Under the pieces are notes generated by a model. It searched no databases. It worked only from the letters and a program-made list of their open reading frames with translations, and was not told the origin of the DNA. 64,000 nt of DNA, from assembly GCA_019423755.1 (NCBI GenBank), contig JAHZAU010000001.1, positions 134,701 to 198,700 of the forward strand, in the 5' to 3' direction. This stretch comes from Oscillospiraceae bacterium (lineage in GTDB: Bacteria > Bacillota > Clostridia > Oscillospirales > Ruminococcaceae). Within the stretch, counting starts at the first letter, position 1, and the number at the start of each line of letters is the position of its first letter. The position numbers and the translations under genes are program-made. Shown in pieces: positions 7,522 to 17,149 of this stretch.

Positions 7522-8841
7522 TTACAGTACCTCGATGTTGGAGCGGTTTGCCACGTTCTTGGCGGCGTTTTTGGTGTCGAACACCAGTTTTGCGTGCTTC
7601 TGGACGAAGTCGTAGTCCACGTTGGTGTGGGAAGCGGTGATCATCACCAGGTCCGCGCCGGCAACTACCTCTTCGGTCAGCTCGGGCAGGGACTGACGGC
7701 ACTGGCCGTGCTCCTTGTACTCTCTTACCCACGGGTCGAAGTAGGTGACGTTGGCGCCCACTTTTTCCAGCTCCTCGATGACGCGGATGGCCGGGCTTTC
7801 GCGGTAGTCGTCGATGTCCTGCTTATAAGCTACACCCAGGACCAGGACGTTTGCGCCGTTCATGGCCTTTTTGGCGCGGCGGTTGAGCATCTCGGAAGCG
7901 CGCTCCACGCAGTACTCGGGCATACGGTCGTTGATCATCATGGAGCTTTCGATCATGGAAGTATGGAAGCCGTACTCTCTGGCCTTCCAGGACAGGTAGT
8001 AGGGGTCCAGGGGGATGCAGTGGCCGCCCAGGCCCGGGCCGGGATAGAAGGCCTGGAAGCCGTAGGGTTTGGTCTTAGCAGCGTCTACGACCTCCCACAT
8101 GCTGATGCCCATGCGGTGGCAGAGCATAGCCAGCTCGTTGACGAGGCCGATGTTGATGTTGCGGTAGGTGTTTTCCAGGATCTTCTCCATCTCAGCAACA
8201 GCCGGGCTGGATACCTCATATACCTCGCCTTCCAGGACTGCGCGGTACATGGCAGCGATGACCTCGGTGGCGTCCTGACCGATAGCGCCGACGACCTTGG
8301 GGGTGTTCTTGGTCTTGTAGATCAGGTTTCCGGGATCGACGCGCTCGGGGGAGAAGCCCAGGTAGAAGTCCTCGCCGCATACAAGGCCGGAGTTCTTCTC
8401 CAGGATGGGACGGATCAGCTCCTCGGTGGTGCCGGGGTAGGTGGTGGATTCCAGGACCACCATGCTGCCGCGTTTCAGGTAGTGAGAAACGGCCTCGGTG
8501 GAGGAACGGACGTAGCTGATGTCCGGCTGCTGGTGAGCGTCCAGGGGGGTGGGCACGCAGATGGCGATGAAGTCCACGTCCTTGACGAAGCTGAAGTCGG
8601 TGGTTGCAGTGAGCATCCCCTTCTTCACCAGGTCAGCAAGCTCGGCGTCTACCACGTCGCCGATGTAGTTGTGGCCGGCGTTGACCATGTCCACCTTTTC
8701 CTTCTGGACATCAAAGCCGATGGTCTTGAAGCCGGCGGCGGCTTTTTCTACCGCCAGCGGCAGGCCAACATAGCCCAGGCCGACTACGCCTACGACGATC
8801 TCACGATTTTCGATCTTTTTCAGAAGTTCATTCTTCATCAT
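7522..8841 (-). CDS. wbpA: UDP-N-acetylglucosamine 6-dehydrogenase, WbpA-like
   Basis: Four-electron oxidation of UDP-GlcNAc to UDP-GlcNAc-uronate, the first step of the diacetamido-uronate branch. The ~439-residue enzyme has an N-terminal Rossmann fold (GVVGLGYVGLPLAVEKAAAG), the central NTYRNINIGLVNELA helix, the catalytic Cys in GPGLGGHCIPLDPYYL and the C-terminal YKQDIDDYRESPA segment. The start is one of two adjacent ATGs (8841 or 8838) after AGAGGAGAG. The gene overlaps the end of the flippase gene, so translation is probably coupled. A UDP-glucose dehydrogenase role is less likely given the neighbours. Confidence 0.9.
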   Translation of the reverse strand: MMKNELLKKIENREIVVGVVGLGYVGLPLAVEKAAAGFKTIGFDVQKEKVDMVNAGHNYIGDVVDAELADLVKKGMLTATTDFSFVKDVDFIAICVPTPLDAHQQPDISYVRSSTEAVSHYLKRGSMVVLESTTYPGTTEELIRPILEKNSGLVCGEDFYLGFSPERVDPGNLIYKTKNTPKVVGAIGQDATEVIAAMYRAVLEGEVYEVSSPAVAEMEKILENTYRNINIGLVNELAMLCHRMGISMWEVVDAAKTKPYGFQAFYPGPGLGGHCIPLDPYYLSWKAREYGFHTSMIESSMMINDRMPEYCVERASEMLNRRAKKAMNGANVLVLGVAYKQDIDDYRESPAIRVIEELEKVGANVTYFDPWVREYKEHGQCRQSLPELTEEVVAGADLVMITASHTNVDYDFVQKHAKLVFDTKNAAKNVANRSNIEVL

Positions 8842-10150
8842 GATGATTACTCTCCTCTGCAATGGCATTTTTGCATATATTTCTTAAATGAAGATTCATT
8901 ATAAGGCCAGAAATAAAGTAAACCACGATCAGCGCCACCGCGGCCCCCATAATGCCGAAGGTCTTGATAGCCACCACGTCCACCACCGCGTGGATGACCA
9001 CGCAGACGATGTTGATCTTCAGGTTGAAGTTTTCCTCGCCGGTGACGGCCAGGATGTTGCCCGCCAGTCCGCGGAACACCGACTGGATCAGCGAGGCGAT
9101 GAGGAACATCCGCACCATGGGCGCGGCGCTGGCGTACTGCTTGCCCCACAGGATGGGTACATAAAAGTCCGCCAGGACAAACAGCCCCAGGTGGATCACC
9201 GTCATCACGGCGCCGTTGATAAGCATGAGTTTTTTATAATTTTCCCAAATCCAGCGCTTGTCGTTCAGGTGCTGGATGAAGTAAGGCAGGATGAACACCA
9301 GCACCGCTTCCAGCACGAACAGCGAGATGGGCAGGATGTTGGCGGCCACCTTGTATTCGGCCAGCAGCTCGGCGTCCCGGATGAGCCAGCTGACGATGGT
9401 GGTCTCGTTGTAGTTCATCACCAGCGAGGCCGCCGAGGCGGTGAGCATGACGATGCCGAACTTAATAAGCCCCCACATCATGTGGCGGTCGGGCAGCTCG
9501 GCTTTCACCTTCATCAGCGGCAGGTCCCGGATGAGCCAAAGGCCCATGACCAGGCACAGCCCCAGAGCCACATACCGTCCCCAGATGACGCCGTCTACTC
9601 CCCACACCACGGCAAACCCGATCTGGAACACCATGAGCAGGAAGGAATAAGCGAAGCTGAAGACCGAGTACTTCTGGTTTTGGAAGGTGGCCCGCAGCAG
9701 CAGCTGGATGTCGTTAAACAAGAAATAAAACAGCGGCAGCACCGAAGAAAGCAGCAGCAGCCGGTTGGAGCCGTCATACTGAAACGGCACCGCCCAAAAT
9801 ACCGCGATGCTCCCCAGGATGATGACCACATCGGCCCCGACGCCGATGTAAAGGGAGGCTAGGAAGTAGCCCTTTTTGCTGGCGTCGCTGTCGCTTTGGG
9901 CACAGAAACGCAGGGTGGCGTTTGCGATGCCCAGGCCGTTTGCCAGCATGATGTAGTTGCGGATGTTGTCCACATAGGCAAGCAGGCCGTAGTCCGCTTT
10001 GGAAGCCAAAAACCGCGGCAGAAAGATCACCGAAACAAAGCTTGCGATCTTTGCCAGGGTGGAACCGGCGATAATGTGGAAGAAGCCCTTCTCCCGCAGG
10101 GCGCGCAGCCCTCCGAGGAGCTTCTGTTTCCATTCTACCTGCACGAGCAA
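8828..10150 (-). CDS. wzx: Polysaccharide repeat-unit flippase (Wzx family)
   Basis: A 440-residue polytopic membrane protein, about 12-14 helices, of the MOP/oligosaccharide flippase superfamily. The N-terminal IIAGSTLAKIASFVSVIFLPRFL segment is typical. It would move lipid-linked repeat units across the membrane. The start is taken as TTG at 10150 after AAGGTGAGGG; a GTG at 10144 is an alternative. It overlaps the preceding wzy gene by 16 bases and the following wbpA by 14. Confidence 0.88.
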   Translation of the reverse strand: MLVQVEWKQKLLGGLRALREKGFFHIIAGSTLAKIASFVSVIFLPRFLASKADYGLLAYVDNIRNYIMLANGLGIANATLRFCAQSDSDASKKGYFLASLYIGVGADVVIILGSIAVFWAVPFQYDGSNRLLLLSSVLPLFYFLFNDIQLLLRATFQNQKYSVFSFAYSFLLMVFQIGFAVVWGVDGVIWGRYVALGLCLVMGLWLIRDLPLMKVKAELPDRHMMWGLIKFGIVMLTASAASLVMNYNETTIVSWLIRDAELLAEYKVAANILPISLFVLEAVLVFILPYFIQHLNDKRWIWENYKKLMLINGAVMTVIHLGLFVLADFYVPILWGKQYASAAPMVRMFLIASLIQSVFRGLAGNILAVTGEENFNLKINIVCVVIHAVVDVVAIKTFGIMGAAVALIVVYFISGLIMNLHLRNICKNAIAEESNHHDEE

Positions 10151-11472
10151 CCCTCACCTTCCTTCCTGCCGGGCAGCGGCCGGCGTGTGTCCTTTGTAAC
10201 TAGGGCGGGCGTCGTGCCCTCAAAGGCGATGGCCACCGCCCAAAATACCCACAGCCACTCGGTTTTCATATTGGAGCTGGAACTGATGCTGCCCATGAGG
10301 AAAGCCGCCATGCAGCAGCAAAATGCCCCAGCCAGCTCCTGGCCCACCCGGTCGCCGCTTTGGGCCGACTGGGCGTAGCGCCGCAGCAGGTTCTTCCAAA
10401 GCCGCAGGTAAAAGACCAGGTACAAAACAAAGAAGATCACCCCGAAGCTGGCCAGCAGCTCCAGCCACCAGTTGTGGATGTTTACATAGCCGTTGGTGTT
10501 GACAACGGTATCATGGGCCATCCAGTACTCGATATTCCCCGCCCCGGTGCCCATCCACCAGGTTTTGGGCAGGAAGGACAGCCCGTTGATGATCAGCCGG
10601 ATGCGGACGCTTTCGGAGTTGTAGGTGCCGGAGTGGAAGTCAAACCGCATGACCGAGGCGGCCTTTTCCAGCAGAAGCCCCCAGTATGGGGTGGTCATAA
10701 AGATGCCCAGTCCCGCCGCACCCAGCAGCACCAGCAGGGCGATGCGCTTTTTGTCCCGGCAGGTGAGGATGACGTACATCCCCGCCCCCAGCACCAGCCC
10801 CAGCAGGTTGGCCCGCGATTCGGAAAAGGCCAGCAGCCCCAGGGAGGAAACCATCGCCCCGGCGCTGATTGCTTTTCCCAGCAGGCTGCGGCTCAGCCGC
10901 ATGCAGGCAAAGCTGATAAAGATGCCGAACAGCACCACCAGCGCAAAGTCGTTGGGGTTGCCGGACAGGGCGATGGGCACTCGCGCCGGCGCGTCCACAA
11001 AGGCGTGGATGTTTTCCGGCGTCATGGGGATAAATCGGTAGTCCTTGGTAGCCACCTCATACCAGCCGATGGCGCTGACAAAGAGGATGGCCCCCTGCAT
11101 CACGTAAAACACCCGCAGGATCTGCCGCTCCTCGTGGAAAAACAGGCTGTAGCACACCGTCCAGAAGGCGCCGGTGCCGATAAAGTACAGCGCCTTGAGC
11201 CAAAGGCTCAAATCCTGCACCCACAGCACCGAAAACGCCGCCCAGGCAAACCACCCCAGCAGAAAAGCCACCGAAAAGCTGTTTTTCTGCCGCAGCGGGA
11301 GCCTGGCCTCGTTGGGCAGGCCCAGCATCATCAAAAACAGCAGCCCCGCTGCGCCCGCCAGGCACAGCCGGTACAAGGAAAGCTGCGCCGGCCCCAGCGA
11401 TACGGTGAACAGGTTCGCCGCCAAAAAGACGACCCCCGCCGCCGCGTAGAGGATGGTTTTCATCAAAGCCAA
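10135..11472 (-). CDS. O-antigen ligase/polymerase family protein (Wzy-like)
   Basis: A 445-residue membrane protein with ~11-12 helices and one long extracytoplasmic loop, the organisation of Wzy polymerases and WaaL ligases. The family's loop motif is visible as a TGAGNIEYW and HNWWLELLASFG pair at ~300-345. In a Firmicute without lipopolysaccharide, a repeat-unit polymerase is more likely than a ligase. The start is taken as TTG at 11472, nine bases after AAGGAGGT; the ATG at 11463 is eighteen bases away. Confidence 0.8.
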   Translation of the reverse strand: MALMKTILYAAAGVVFLAANLFTVSLGPAQLSLYRLCLAGAAGLLFLMMLGLPNEARLPLRQKNSFSVAFLLGWFAWAAFSVLWVQDLSLWLKALYFIGTGAFWTVCYSLFFHEERQILRVFYVMQGAILFVSAIGWYEVATKDYRFIPMTPENIHAFVDAPARVPIALSGNPNDFALVVLFGIFISFACMRLSRSLLGKAISAGAMVSSLGLLAFSESRANLLGLVLGAGMYVILTCRDKKRIALLVLLGAAGLGIFMTTPYWGLLLEKAASVMRFDFHSGTYNSESVRIRLIINGLSFLPKTWWMGTGAGNIEYWMAHDTVVNTNGYVNIHNWWLELLASFGVIFFVLYLVFYLRLWKNLLRRYAQSAQSGDRVGQELAGAFCCCMAAFLMGSISSSSNMKTEWLWVFWAVAIAFEGTTPALVTKDTRRPLPGRKEGEGCSCR

Positions 11473-11515
11473 AGCCGGTCACCTCCTTGTGCTGTCGTTT
11501 GGGTATCAAAAATGG

Positions 11516-12691
11516 TTAGATCTCCGCCGTCTGGCGACGGGAATCCGGCTGGGATGCCGGTACACCGGCCACCGCCGCCGCATACACCCGCTCCAACTGC
11601 CCAGCCACCGCCTGGGCGGAGAACCGGTCGCGGGTCGCCTGGGAGATGGCCACCCGGTCGTAACCGGCTGCCTGCTCGTAGATCTGGCGCATGGCGTTTT
11701 CCAGGGCGGTTTGGTCGTCGGGGAGGACCAGCATGCCGTTTTCCGGGCCCACAAAGTCCTCGGGGCCGCCGCAGCGGGTGGCGATCACCGGCACGCCGCA
11801 GCTCATAGCCTCGATAAAAGCCACGCCGAAGGTTTCAGAGTGGGAGGCCAGCACAAAGGCGTCGGCCTGCCGCAGCCCAGCGGCGATGTGCTGCCGGGTG
11901 CAGACCCCTTCAAAGATCACCTGCTCCTCCACCCCCAGCTCCGCCGCCAGGTCCCGCAGTTCCCTTTCCTGCGGGCCTCCGCCGTAAAGGCTCAGCCGCA
12001 CGTCCCGCCGCCCGCCAAACACCGCCGCAAAGGCGCGGATGGTCAGGTCGTGGCGCTTGATCTCGGTGAGATTGCCCACCGTTACGAAATCAAACCCCAC
12101 CTTGGGACGGGGAGGCGCATAGGAAAAGGTCTCGGTATCGACGATATTGGGGATGATGCAGGGGGTAACGCCCAGGTTCTGCTGGATATGCCGCCCCAGC
12201 GCCTGGCTCACCGCCACCACCTGCGCGGCGGAGGAATAGGCTTTCTGGGCCGCCCGCCGCAGGGGTTCTTCGATGTGGTCCCGGTTCATTAAGGAAGAAT
12301 GCTCGGTGACCACCAGCGGCACCCCTTCCCCGCCCAAAGCCAGGGCGGTTATGTAAGCATGGTCGGTGTAATGAGCGTGGATGACCTGCGGCACGCCGAA
12401 TTCCGCCACGATGCGGCGGTACAGGCGGCGCAGTCCCCAGGCGCCCAACCGGTAGAAGAGCCCCTTGGGCAGCCCGCCCAGCGGCAGGTCCAGCCCCCGG
12501 ATCTTCACCCCATACTGCTCGGCCGAAGAGTAGCCCAGCGGGCGGCGGCGGCGGATGGAGCGCAGGTCCAGCGCCGCCAAAATCACCGTGTGCCCTTCCC
12601 GGGCCAGCGCCCGGGCCTGGTCCATCTCAAACAGGCCGTTCATCTTGCTGTTCTCGGAGGGGACCCCCCGAGAAACCATCAGGATAACCAT
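11516..12691 (-). CDS. Glycosyltransferase family 4-type (GT-B)
   Basis: A 391-residue cytoplasmic glycosyltransferase with the GT-B fold. The N-terminal acceptor domain starts with VILMVSRGVPSENSKMNG; the C-terminal donor domain has VGNLTEIKRHDL and the EX7E-type motif in HSETFGVAFIEAMSCGVPVI. The start at 12691 follows GGAGGT; an open frame extends upstream but only as the shadow of the next gene. Third of three consecutive glycosyltransferases, so it probably adds a late sugar. Donor and acceptor cannot be told. Confidence 0.85.
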   Translation of the reverse strand: MVILMVSRGVPSENSKMNGLFEMDQARALAREGHTVILAALDLRSIRRRRPLGYSSAEQYGVKIRGLDLPLGGLPKGLFYRLGAWGLRRLYRRIVAEFGVPQVIHAHYTDHAYITALALGGEGVPLVVTEHSSLMNRDHIEEPLRRAAQKAYSSAAQVVAVSQALGRHIQQNLGVTPCIIPNIVDTETFSYAPPRPKVGFDFVTVGNLTEIKRHDLTIRAFAAVFGGRRDVRLSLYGGGPQERELRDLAAELGVEEQVIFEGVCTRQHIAAGLRQADAFVLASHSETFGVAFIEAMSCGVPVIATRCGGPEDFVGPENGMLVLPDDQTALENAMRQIYEQAAGYDRVAISQATRDRFSAQAVAGQLERVYAAAVAGVPASQPDSRRQTAEI

Positions 12692-12740
12692 GGATAACCT
12701 CCAAACAAAAAACACACAAAAAATCCGCTTCCCGCCCCGG

Positions 12741-13847
12741 CTATTTTGCCAGCTTGCGGTACAGCGCGAAGAGCTTCTGCTCCTCGATGCCCCAGTTGTA
12801 GCGCTGCTCCACCGCCTGGCGGCCGGCTTCGCCCATGCGGTCGGCCTCCTCGGGATGGTCCAGCAGCCGGCGCACCGCCGCCGCGATGGCCTGGGGGTCC
12901 TCCGGGTCCACCGGGATGCCGAAGCCCTCTCCCCGGGCCGCATTGGCCAGGAAGGGATAATCCGACACCACCACCGGCAGGCCCGCTGCCATATATTCAT
13001 ACACCTTGGTGGGGAAATTGTCCAGGCAGCTGTACTGCCCCACGTTGAGGATGGTGGACATGCCCACCGCCGCCTCGCGGTAGATCTTTGCGATCTCCTC
13101 CCGGCCCACATAACCGCGGTAATCTACAGCGGCGTACTCCGGCATGGCTTCCAGCTGGGCGCGGTACTCGGCGGACTCGTAGTTGCCCGCCAAAATCAGC
13201 CGCGCGTCCGCCAGGCTTGCCGCCTGGATCAGCTGGGTGATGCCCCGCAGGCGGGTCAGGCTGCCGGTGCAGCAGATCACCCGGCCCTTTTGCTGGGCGG
13301 GGATGCGCTCCGCAGCTTCTTGGAGCATCACGGCGTTGCTGATGATCACCGTCTCCCGGGCGCGGCCGTCAAAGATGTTCACCCCGTTTTTGGTGCAGGG
13401 GAAGAGCACCGCGTCCAGCCGCCGCACCACATAGGTCTCGTAGGCCTTGTAGCAGGCGGAGATGATCTTTCGCAGCGGACCGGGGATCCACTGTTTGCCC
13501 AGGATCTGGGTGGGATAATCCTCGTGGCTGTCAAAGATCACCCGTTTGCCGCGGCGCTTGAGCTTGAGGCCATAGGGCAGCAGCTCCGGATCGTGAAATT
13601 CGTAAATATCGGCGTCCACCGCAAGGGCCGCTTCGTAGACCTTGCGGGTGGTGCCCAAAAAGCGCTGGAGCCGGGAGCCTTCCTCCGCCGGCACCCCAAC
13701 TACATGCACGCCCTTTTCTTCCCGGCTTTCGCCCCGGGCCACCAGGTAGGTGTCGTACCCTTCCCGGGCCAAGGAGGCGCACTGCTTGTGGAAGATGCGG
13801 GGGTCGTTGCTGGGGTGGGCGCTGGTCAGATGACAAACTTTGGTCAT
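12741..13847 (-). CDS. Glycosyltransferase (GT-B, family 4-like)
   Basis: A 368-residue GT-B enzyme. It opens with KVCHLTSAHPSNDPRIFHKQ, a motif common in capsule glycosyltransferases, has an EFHDPELLP segment in the acceptor half, and ends the donor site with DNFPTKVYEYMAAGLPVVVSD. ATG at 13847, 18 bases after the previous gene's stop. It belongs to the repeat-unit assembly set; sugar specificity unknown. Confidence 0.85.
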   Translation of the reverse strand: MTKVCHLTSAHPSNDPRIFHKQCASLAREGYDTYLVARGESREEKGVHVVGVPAEEGSRLQRFLGTTRKVYEAALAVDADIYEFHDPELLPYGLKLKRRGKRVIFDSHEDYPTQILGKQWIPGPLRKIISACYKAYETYVVRRLDAVLFPCTKNGVNIFDGRARETVIISNAVMLQEAAERIPAQQKGRVICCTGSLTRLRGITQLIQAASLADARLILAGNYESAEYRAQLEAMPEYAAVDYRGYVGREEIAKIYREAAVGMSTILNVGQYSCLDNFPTKVYEYMAAGLPVVVSDYPFLANAARGEGFGIPVDPEDPQAIAAAVRRLLDHPEEADRMGEAGRQAVEQRYNWGIEEQKLFALYRKLAK

Positions 13848-13865
13848 ATCGGTCTCGGTTCCTTT

Positions 13866-15116
13866 CTAGGAGCGGCGTTCCCCGGCCGCTTCCTGCAAGA
13901 TTTCCAGCAAGCGGCGGCTCAGCGCCTGATAATCGTAGTCCTCGGCGGCCTGACGGGCCCGGCGGCAGTAGCCGTCGTACTCCTCCTGGGGCATCTGGGC
14001 AAAGCGCAGCACCTCCCGGCAGAGGGCCTCGGTATCCTGGGTGGGCAGGGTGACGCCCGCCTGGTAGCGGGTGATCAGGTCGTGGCTCACCGTCAGGTCG
14101 GAAAGCAGCGGCCGTCCGCTGGCAAAGTAGTCAAACAGCTTGTTGAGGCTGCAGCCAAAGCGCATGATGCCGGTCTGCTTGACGTGGTTGAGGTTTAGGT
14201 CGGAATGGGTCAGGATAAAGGGCACAAAGCGCTTTTCTACCTTGCCTTTAAAGACGATGTTTGTAAGGCCCCAGTCCTTTGCCTGCTGTTCCAGGGCGGC
14301 GCGCTCGGTGCCGTCGCCGTAGATAAGGAACTTCACCCGCTCCTCGCCCTGCTCCTGCAGCCAGCGGGCCATCTCCACCACCTTGCTCAGGTTGTTGACC
14401 AAGCGGATGGAGCCGGTGTACACCACCTTGAAGTGCTCCTTGTCCAGCAGGTCCGGGTCGTCCAGGGTGCAGGCAGCGGCGTTGTGGTCAAATTCTTCCA
14501 GATCCACACCGTTGTTGAGGTTGCGGATTTTTTCTAAGAGGATGGCCTTTTCCCAGTGCTTTTCCCGGATGTAGTCCGGGCCGCCCTCCATGGTGAAAAT
14601 CAGCCGGTCGGCCTTTTTGTAGAGCCATTTTTCCAGCCCGTACAGCACCAGGATGATGGGGTTTTTGCGGGAGAAGCCCTTGTATTCCACAATGGACTCC
14701 GGCCAGATGTCCCGCACCTCGGTGACGCAGGGCACCCGCAGTTTTCTCGCCAGCAGCTGGGCCGAAGCCGCCGCAAAGATGGACGGCGAGGAGGTGTAGA
14801 TCACGTCCGGCTTTTCAAAGTGCCGGGCCGCCTGCCAGATGCGCACCGGGAACTCCAGCATATTGCGGATGCGTCCCAGGCCGTTGCCCGAGTAGTCGCT
14901 GGTGCGCAGGTAGGTATAGACCACTCCGTCCTCCTCCACCTCCCGGTAAAGGGAAGCGTCGGTGATCTTGTTGACGGTGGTGTTGTGGATCTCACTGGAG
15001 GTGAAGATGCGCACGTCGTGACCCATGCGGGTCAAGTATTTGGAAAAATAATAGTGCCGCACCAACCCGCCCAAAGCCGGCGGGATGGCGTAATGGTTGA
15101 TGATCCAGATCTTCAT
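13866..15116 (-). CDS. Glycosyltransferase, WbuB-like (GT-B)
   Basis: A 416-residue GT-B enzyme resembling the WbuB group, which transfers amino-deoxy sugars early in repeat-unit assembly. The N-terminus KIWIINHYAIPPALGGLVRHYY, the DIWPESI motif and the C-terminal SLNKLFDYFASGRPLL donor motif fit this group. It directly follows the initiating sugar transferase, so it may add the second sugar. ATG at 15116, 33 bases after that gene. Confidence 0.85.
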   Translation of the reverse strand: MKIWIINHYAIPPALGGLVRHYYFSKYLTRMGHDVRIFTSSEIHNTTVNKITDASLYREVEEDGVVYTYLRTSDYSGNGLGRIRNMLEFPVRIWQAARHFEKPDVIYTSSPSIFAAASAQLLARKLRVPCVTEVRDIWPESIVEYKGFSRKNPIILVLYGLEKWLYKKADRLIFTMEGGPDYIREKHWEKAILLEKIRNLNNGVDLEEFDHNAAACTLDDPDLLDKEHFKVVYTGSIRLVNNLSKVVEMARWLQEQGEERVKFLIYGDGTERAALEQQAKDWGLTNIVFKGKVEKRFVPFILTHSDLNLNHVKQTGIMRFGCSLNKLFDYFASGRPLLSDLTVSHDLITRYQAGVTLPTQDTEALCREVLRFAQMPQEEYDGYCRRARQAAEDYDYQALSRRLLEILQEAAGERRS

Positions 15117-15149
15117 AGAATCCTTTGCATGCTCCTTTGTGCGGCGGCG

Positions 15150-15833
15150 TTACAGCACCGCCCGGACGGTATCCAGCATGGTCTTCCAGTCCTTTGCCAG
15201 GGAGAACTCCCGCAGGTAGGAAAGGTTGTAGGCCATCTTCGCCGGCAGCACCTGTTCCAGGTACACCTGGTCGGCGTCGGCGGCATTTTCCAGCAGCTGG
15301 TCCTCGTCCTTGTATTGGATGCTGGCTACCGAGGTGACCCCGGCGGGCAGCAGCAGGGTGGCCCACATCTCCGGGGTGTAGCCCGCCACATAGCGGGGGA
15401 CCTCCGGCCGGGTGCCCACAAAGCTCATCTCCCCTTTGAGGATGTTCCAAAGCTGGGGCAGCTCGTCCAGACGGCAGCCGCGCAGCAGCTTGCCCACCCG
15501 GGTGACGCGGCTGTCGCCTTTGGTGGTGACCAAGGTGCCCCGGCGCTGGGCGTCGGCCACCATGGTGCGGAATTTGCAGATGCGAAACTCCCTTCCGTAC
15601 TGGGTCACCCGCACCTGCCGGAAGATCACCGGCCCGGGGGAATCCAGCCGCACCGCCACCGCCAGAATCAGCAGCACCGGGGACAGCAGCACCAGCAGTA
15701 CTGCCGCCATAACGATGTCAAACAGCCGCTTGGCGGCCAGGCTCCCCCGGCGGCGGTCCAGGGCGTCGTAGTAGGGGCGCACCGCCTCGGTGCGCAGGTT
15801 GGGAGGCAGCTCCTCCCAGCGTTTCCAAGCCAT
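15150..15833 (-). CDS. Initiating sugar-phosphate transferase (monotopic PglC/WcaJ family)
   Basis: Transfers a sugar-1-phosphate from a UDP-sugar to undecaprenyl phosphate, starting repeat-unit synthesis. The 227-residue size and single N-terminal re-entrant helix (~37-60, after KRLFDIV) match the small monotopic form. Conserved motifs: DSPGPVIFRQVR, the catalytic-region KFRTM, LDELPQLWN and GEMSFVGTRPE. The ATG at 15833 follows AAAGGAG. Its place directly after an aminotransferase gene suggests that it uses the 4-amino-4,6-dideoxy sugar made by that enzyme. Confidence 0.92.
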   Translation of the reverse strand: MAWKRWEELPPNLRTEAVRPYYDALDRRRGSLAAKRLFDIVMAAVLLVLLSPVLLILAVAVRLDSPGPVIFRQVRVTQYGREFRICKFRTMVADAQRRGTLVTTKGDSRVTRVGKLLRGCRLDELPQLWNILKGEMSFVGTRPEVPRYVAGYTPEMWATLLLPAGVTSVASIQYKDEDQLLENAADADQVYLEQVLPAKMAYNLSYLREFSLAKDWKTMLDTVRAVL

Positions 15834-15876
15834 CCGGCAGTTCTCCTTTGTCGCGTTTTCGCGGTGTTCTCGCGGC

Positions 15877-17073
15877 TTACTGGTGCAGCAGCCGGCGGAA
15901 GGTGTCGATCACGTACTCCACTTCCTCGTCGCTGAGACGGGTGTGCAGCGGCAGGGTGATCTCGTTGCGGTACTGGTCGTAGGCGTTGGGATAATCCTTG
16001 ATATCAAAGCCCAGGGCTTTGTATGCGGTCATCATGGGCAGAGGCTTGTAGTGGACGTTGGTCGCCACACCGGCCTCGGCCATCTGGGTGATGATGCGGT
16101 TGCGCTCCGGCACGTCCTTGCCGTCCATCCGCACCAGGTACAGGTGCCCGGAGGAAGCAAAGTCCGCCCCATAGTGGCGCAGCACCTGCACCGGCTCGTC
16201 CGCCAGCGCGGCGTCGTACCGGCCGATGATCTCCCGGCGGCGGGCCAGCAGCTGGGGATAGCGCTTGGTCTGCGCCAGGCCCAGAGCGGCCATAATGTCG
16301 GTCATGTTGCACTTGTAACCCGGCATGACGATGTCGTACTCCCAGGCGCCCAGCTGGGTCTTGGCCAGGGCGTCCTTGGACTGTCCGTGCAGGGAAAGGA
16401 GCATGAACTGACGGTACAGCTCCTCGTTATCGATGCCCGGCAGGTCGCGCCAGGTGGCGGCGCCGCCCTCGGCGGTGGTGAAGTTCTTCACCGCGTGGAA
16501 GGAGAAGCTGGTGAAATCCGCGATCTCGCCGCACATCTTCCCCTTGCGGGATGCGCCGTAGGCGTGGGCCCCATCGGCGACCACGGCCACCCGGCCCAAA
16601 GCCTCCTGCACCGCCCCATTTGGGGTGAAGAGGGCGCGTTTGTTTTCCACCGCCTGGAAGATGCGGTCGTAGTCGCAGACCACGCCGCCCAGGTCCACCG
16701 GGATCACCGCTTTGGTGCGGGAGGTGATGGCTGCTTCCATCTTGTCGTAATCCATCTCATAGGAGCCGGGTGCTGTATCGATGAGCACCAGCTTCGCCCC
16801 CAGGTGGCAGACCACGCTGGCGGAGGCGGTATAGGTATATGCCGAGGTGATGACCTCATCCCCCGGCCCAACGCCCAGCACCTTGAGGCAAAGCTCCAGC
16901 GCGGCGGTGGCGGAGTTGAGGGCCACGGCGCGGGAGGTGCGGCAGAGGGCTGCGATCTCCTTTTCAAACTGCTTGGTCTTGGGCCCGGTGGTGATCCATC
17001 CAGAGCGGAGGGTATCCACCACCTCGGCGATCTCCAATTCGCTGATGTCCGGGGGGGAGAACGGGATATTCAT
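15877..17073 (-). CDS. UDP-4-keto-sugar aminotransferase (DegT/DnrJ family, PglE/WcfR-like)
   Basis: PLP enzyme of 398 residues. Signs: LNSATAALELCLKVLGVGPG for the cofactor phosphate, VADGAHAYGA with the PLP Asp, and Lys196 in SFSFHAVKNFTTAEGG, the pattern of the PglE/PseC-type branch rather than the WbpE branch at 4334. Together with the dehydratase at 18593 it would make UDP-2-acetamido-4-amino-2,4,6-trideoxyhexose. No C4 N-acetyltransferase (PglD) is seen in the operon, so the amine may stay free. ATG at 17073. Confidence 0.85.
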   Translation of the reverse strand: MNIPFSPPDISELEIAEVVDTLRSGWITTGPKTKQFEKEIAALCRTSRAVALNSATAALELCLKVLGVGPGDEVITSAYTYTASASVVCHLGAKLVLIDTAPGSYEMDYDKMEAAITSRTKAVIPVDLGGVVCDYDRIFQAVENKRALFTPNGAVQEALGRVAVVADGAHAYGASRKGKMCGEIADFTSFSFHAVKNFTTAEGGAATWRDLPGIDNEELYRQFMLLSLHGQSKDALAKTQLGAWEYDIVMPGYKCNMTDIMAALGLAQTKRYPQLLARRREIIGRYDAALADEPVQVLRHYGADFASSGHLYLVRMDGKDVPERNRIITQMAEAGVATNVHYKPLPMMTAYKALGFDIKDYPNAYDQYRNEITLPLHTRLSDEEVEYVIDTFRRLLHQ

Positions 17074-17149
17074 ACTACTACCTTCTTCTATTATCTCTCA
17101 ATCTATGCTCCAACCGGCCGGGGACCCGATGCCCCCGGCCGGAAATGGG

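Noticed and set aside
5577..7640. A 687-codon plus-strand open frame opposite wbpD and wbpB
   Set aside because: Shadow frame; the minus-strand products are clear enzymes with intact motifs.
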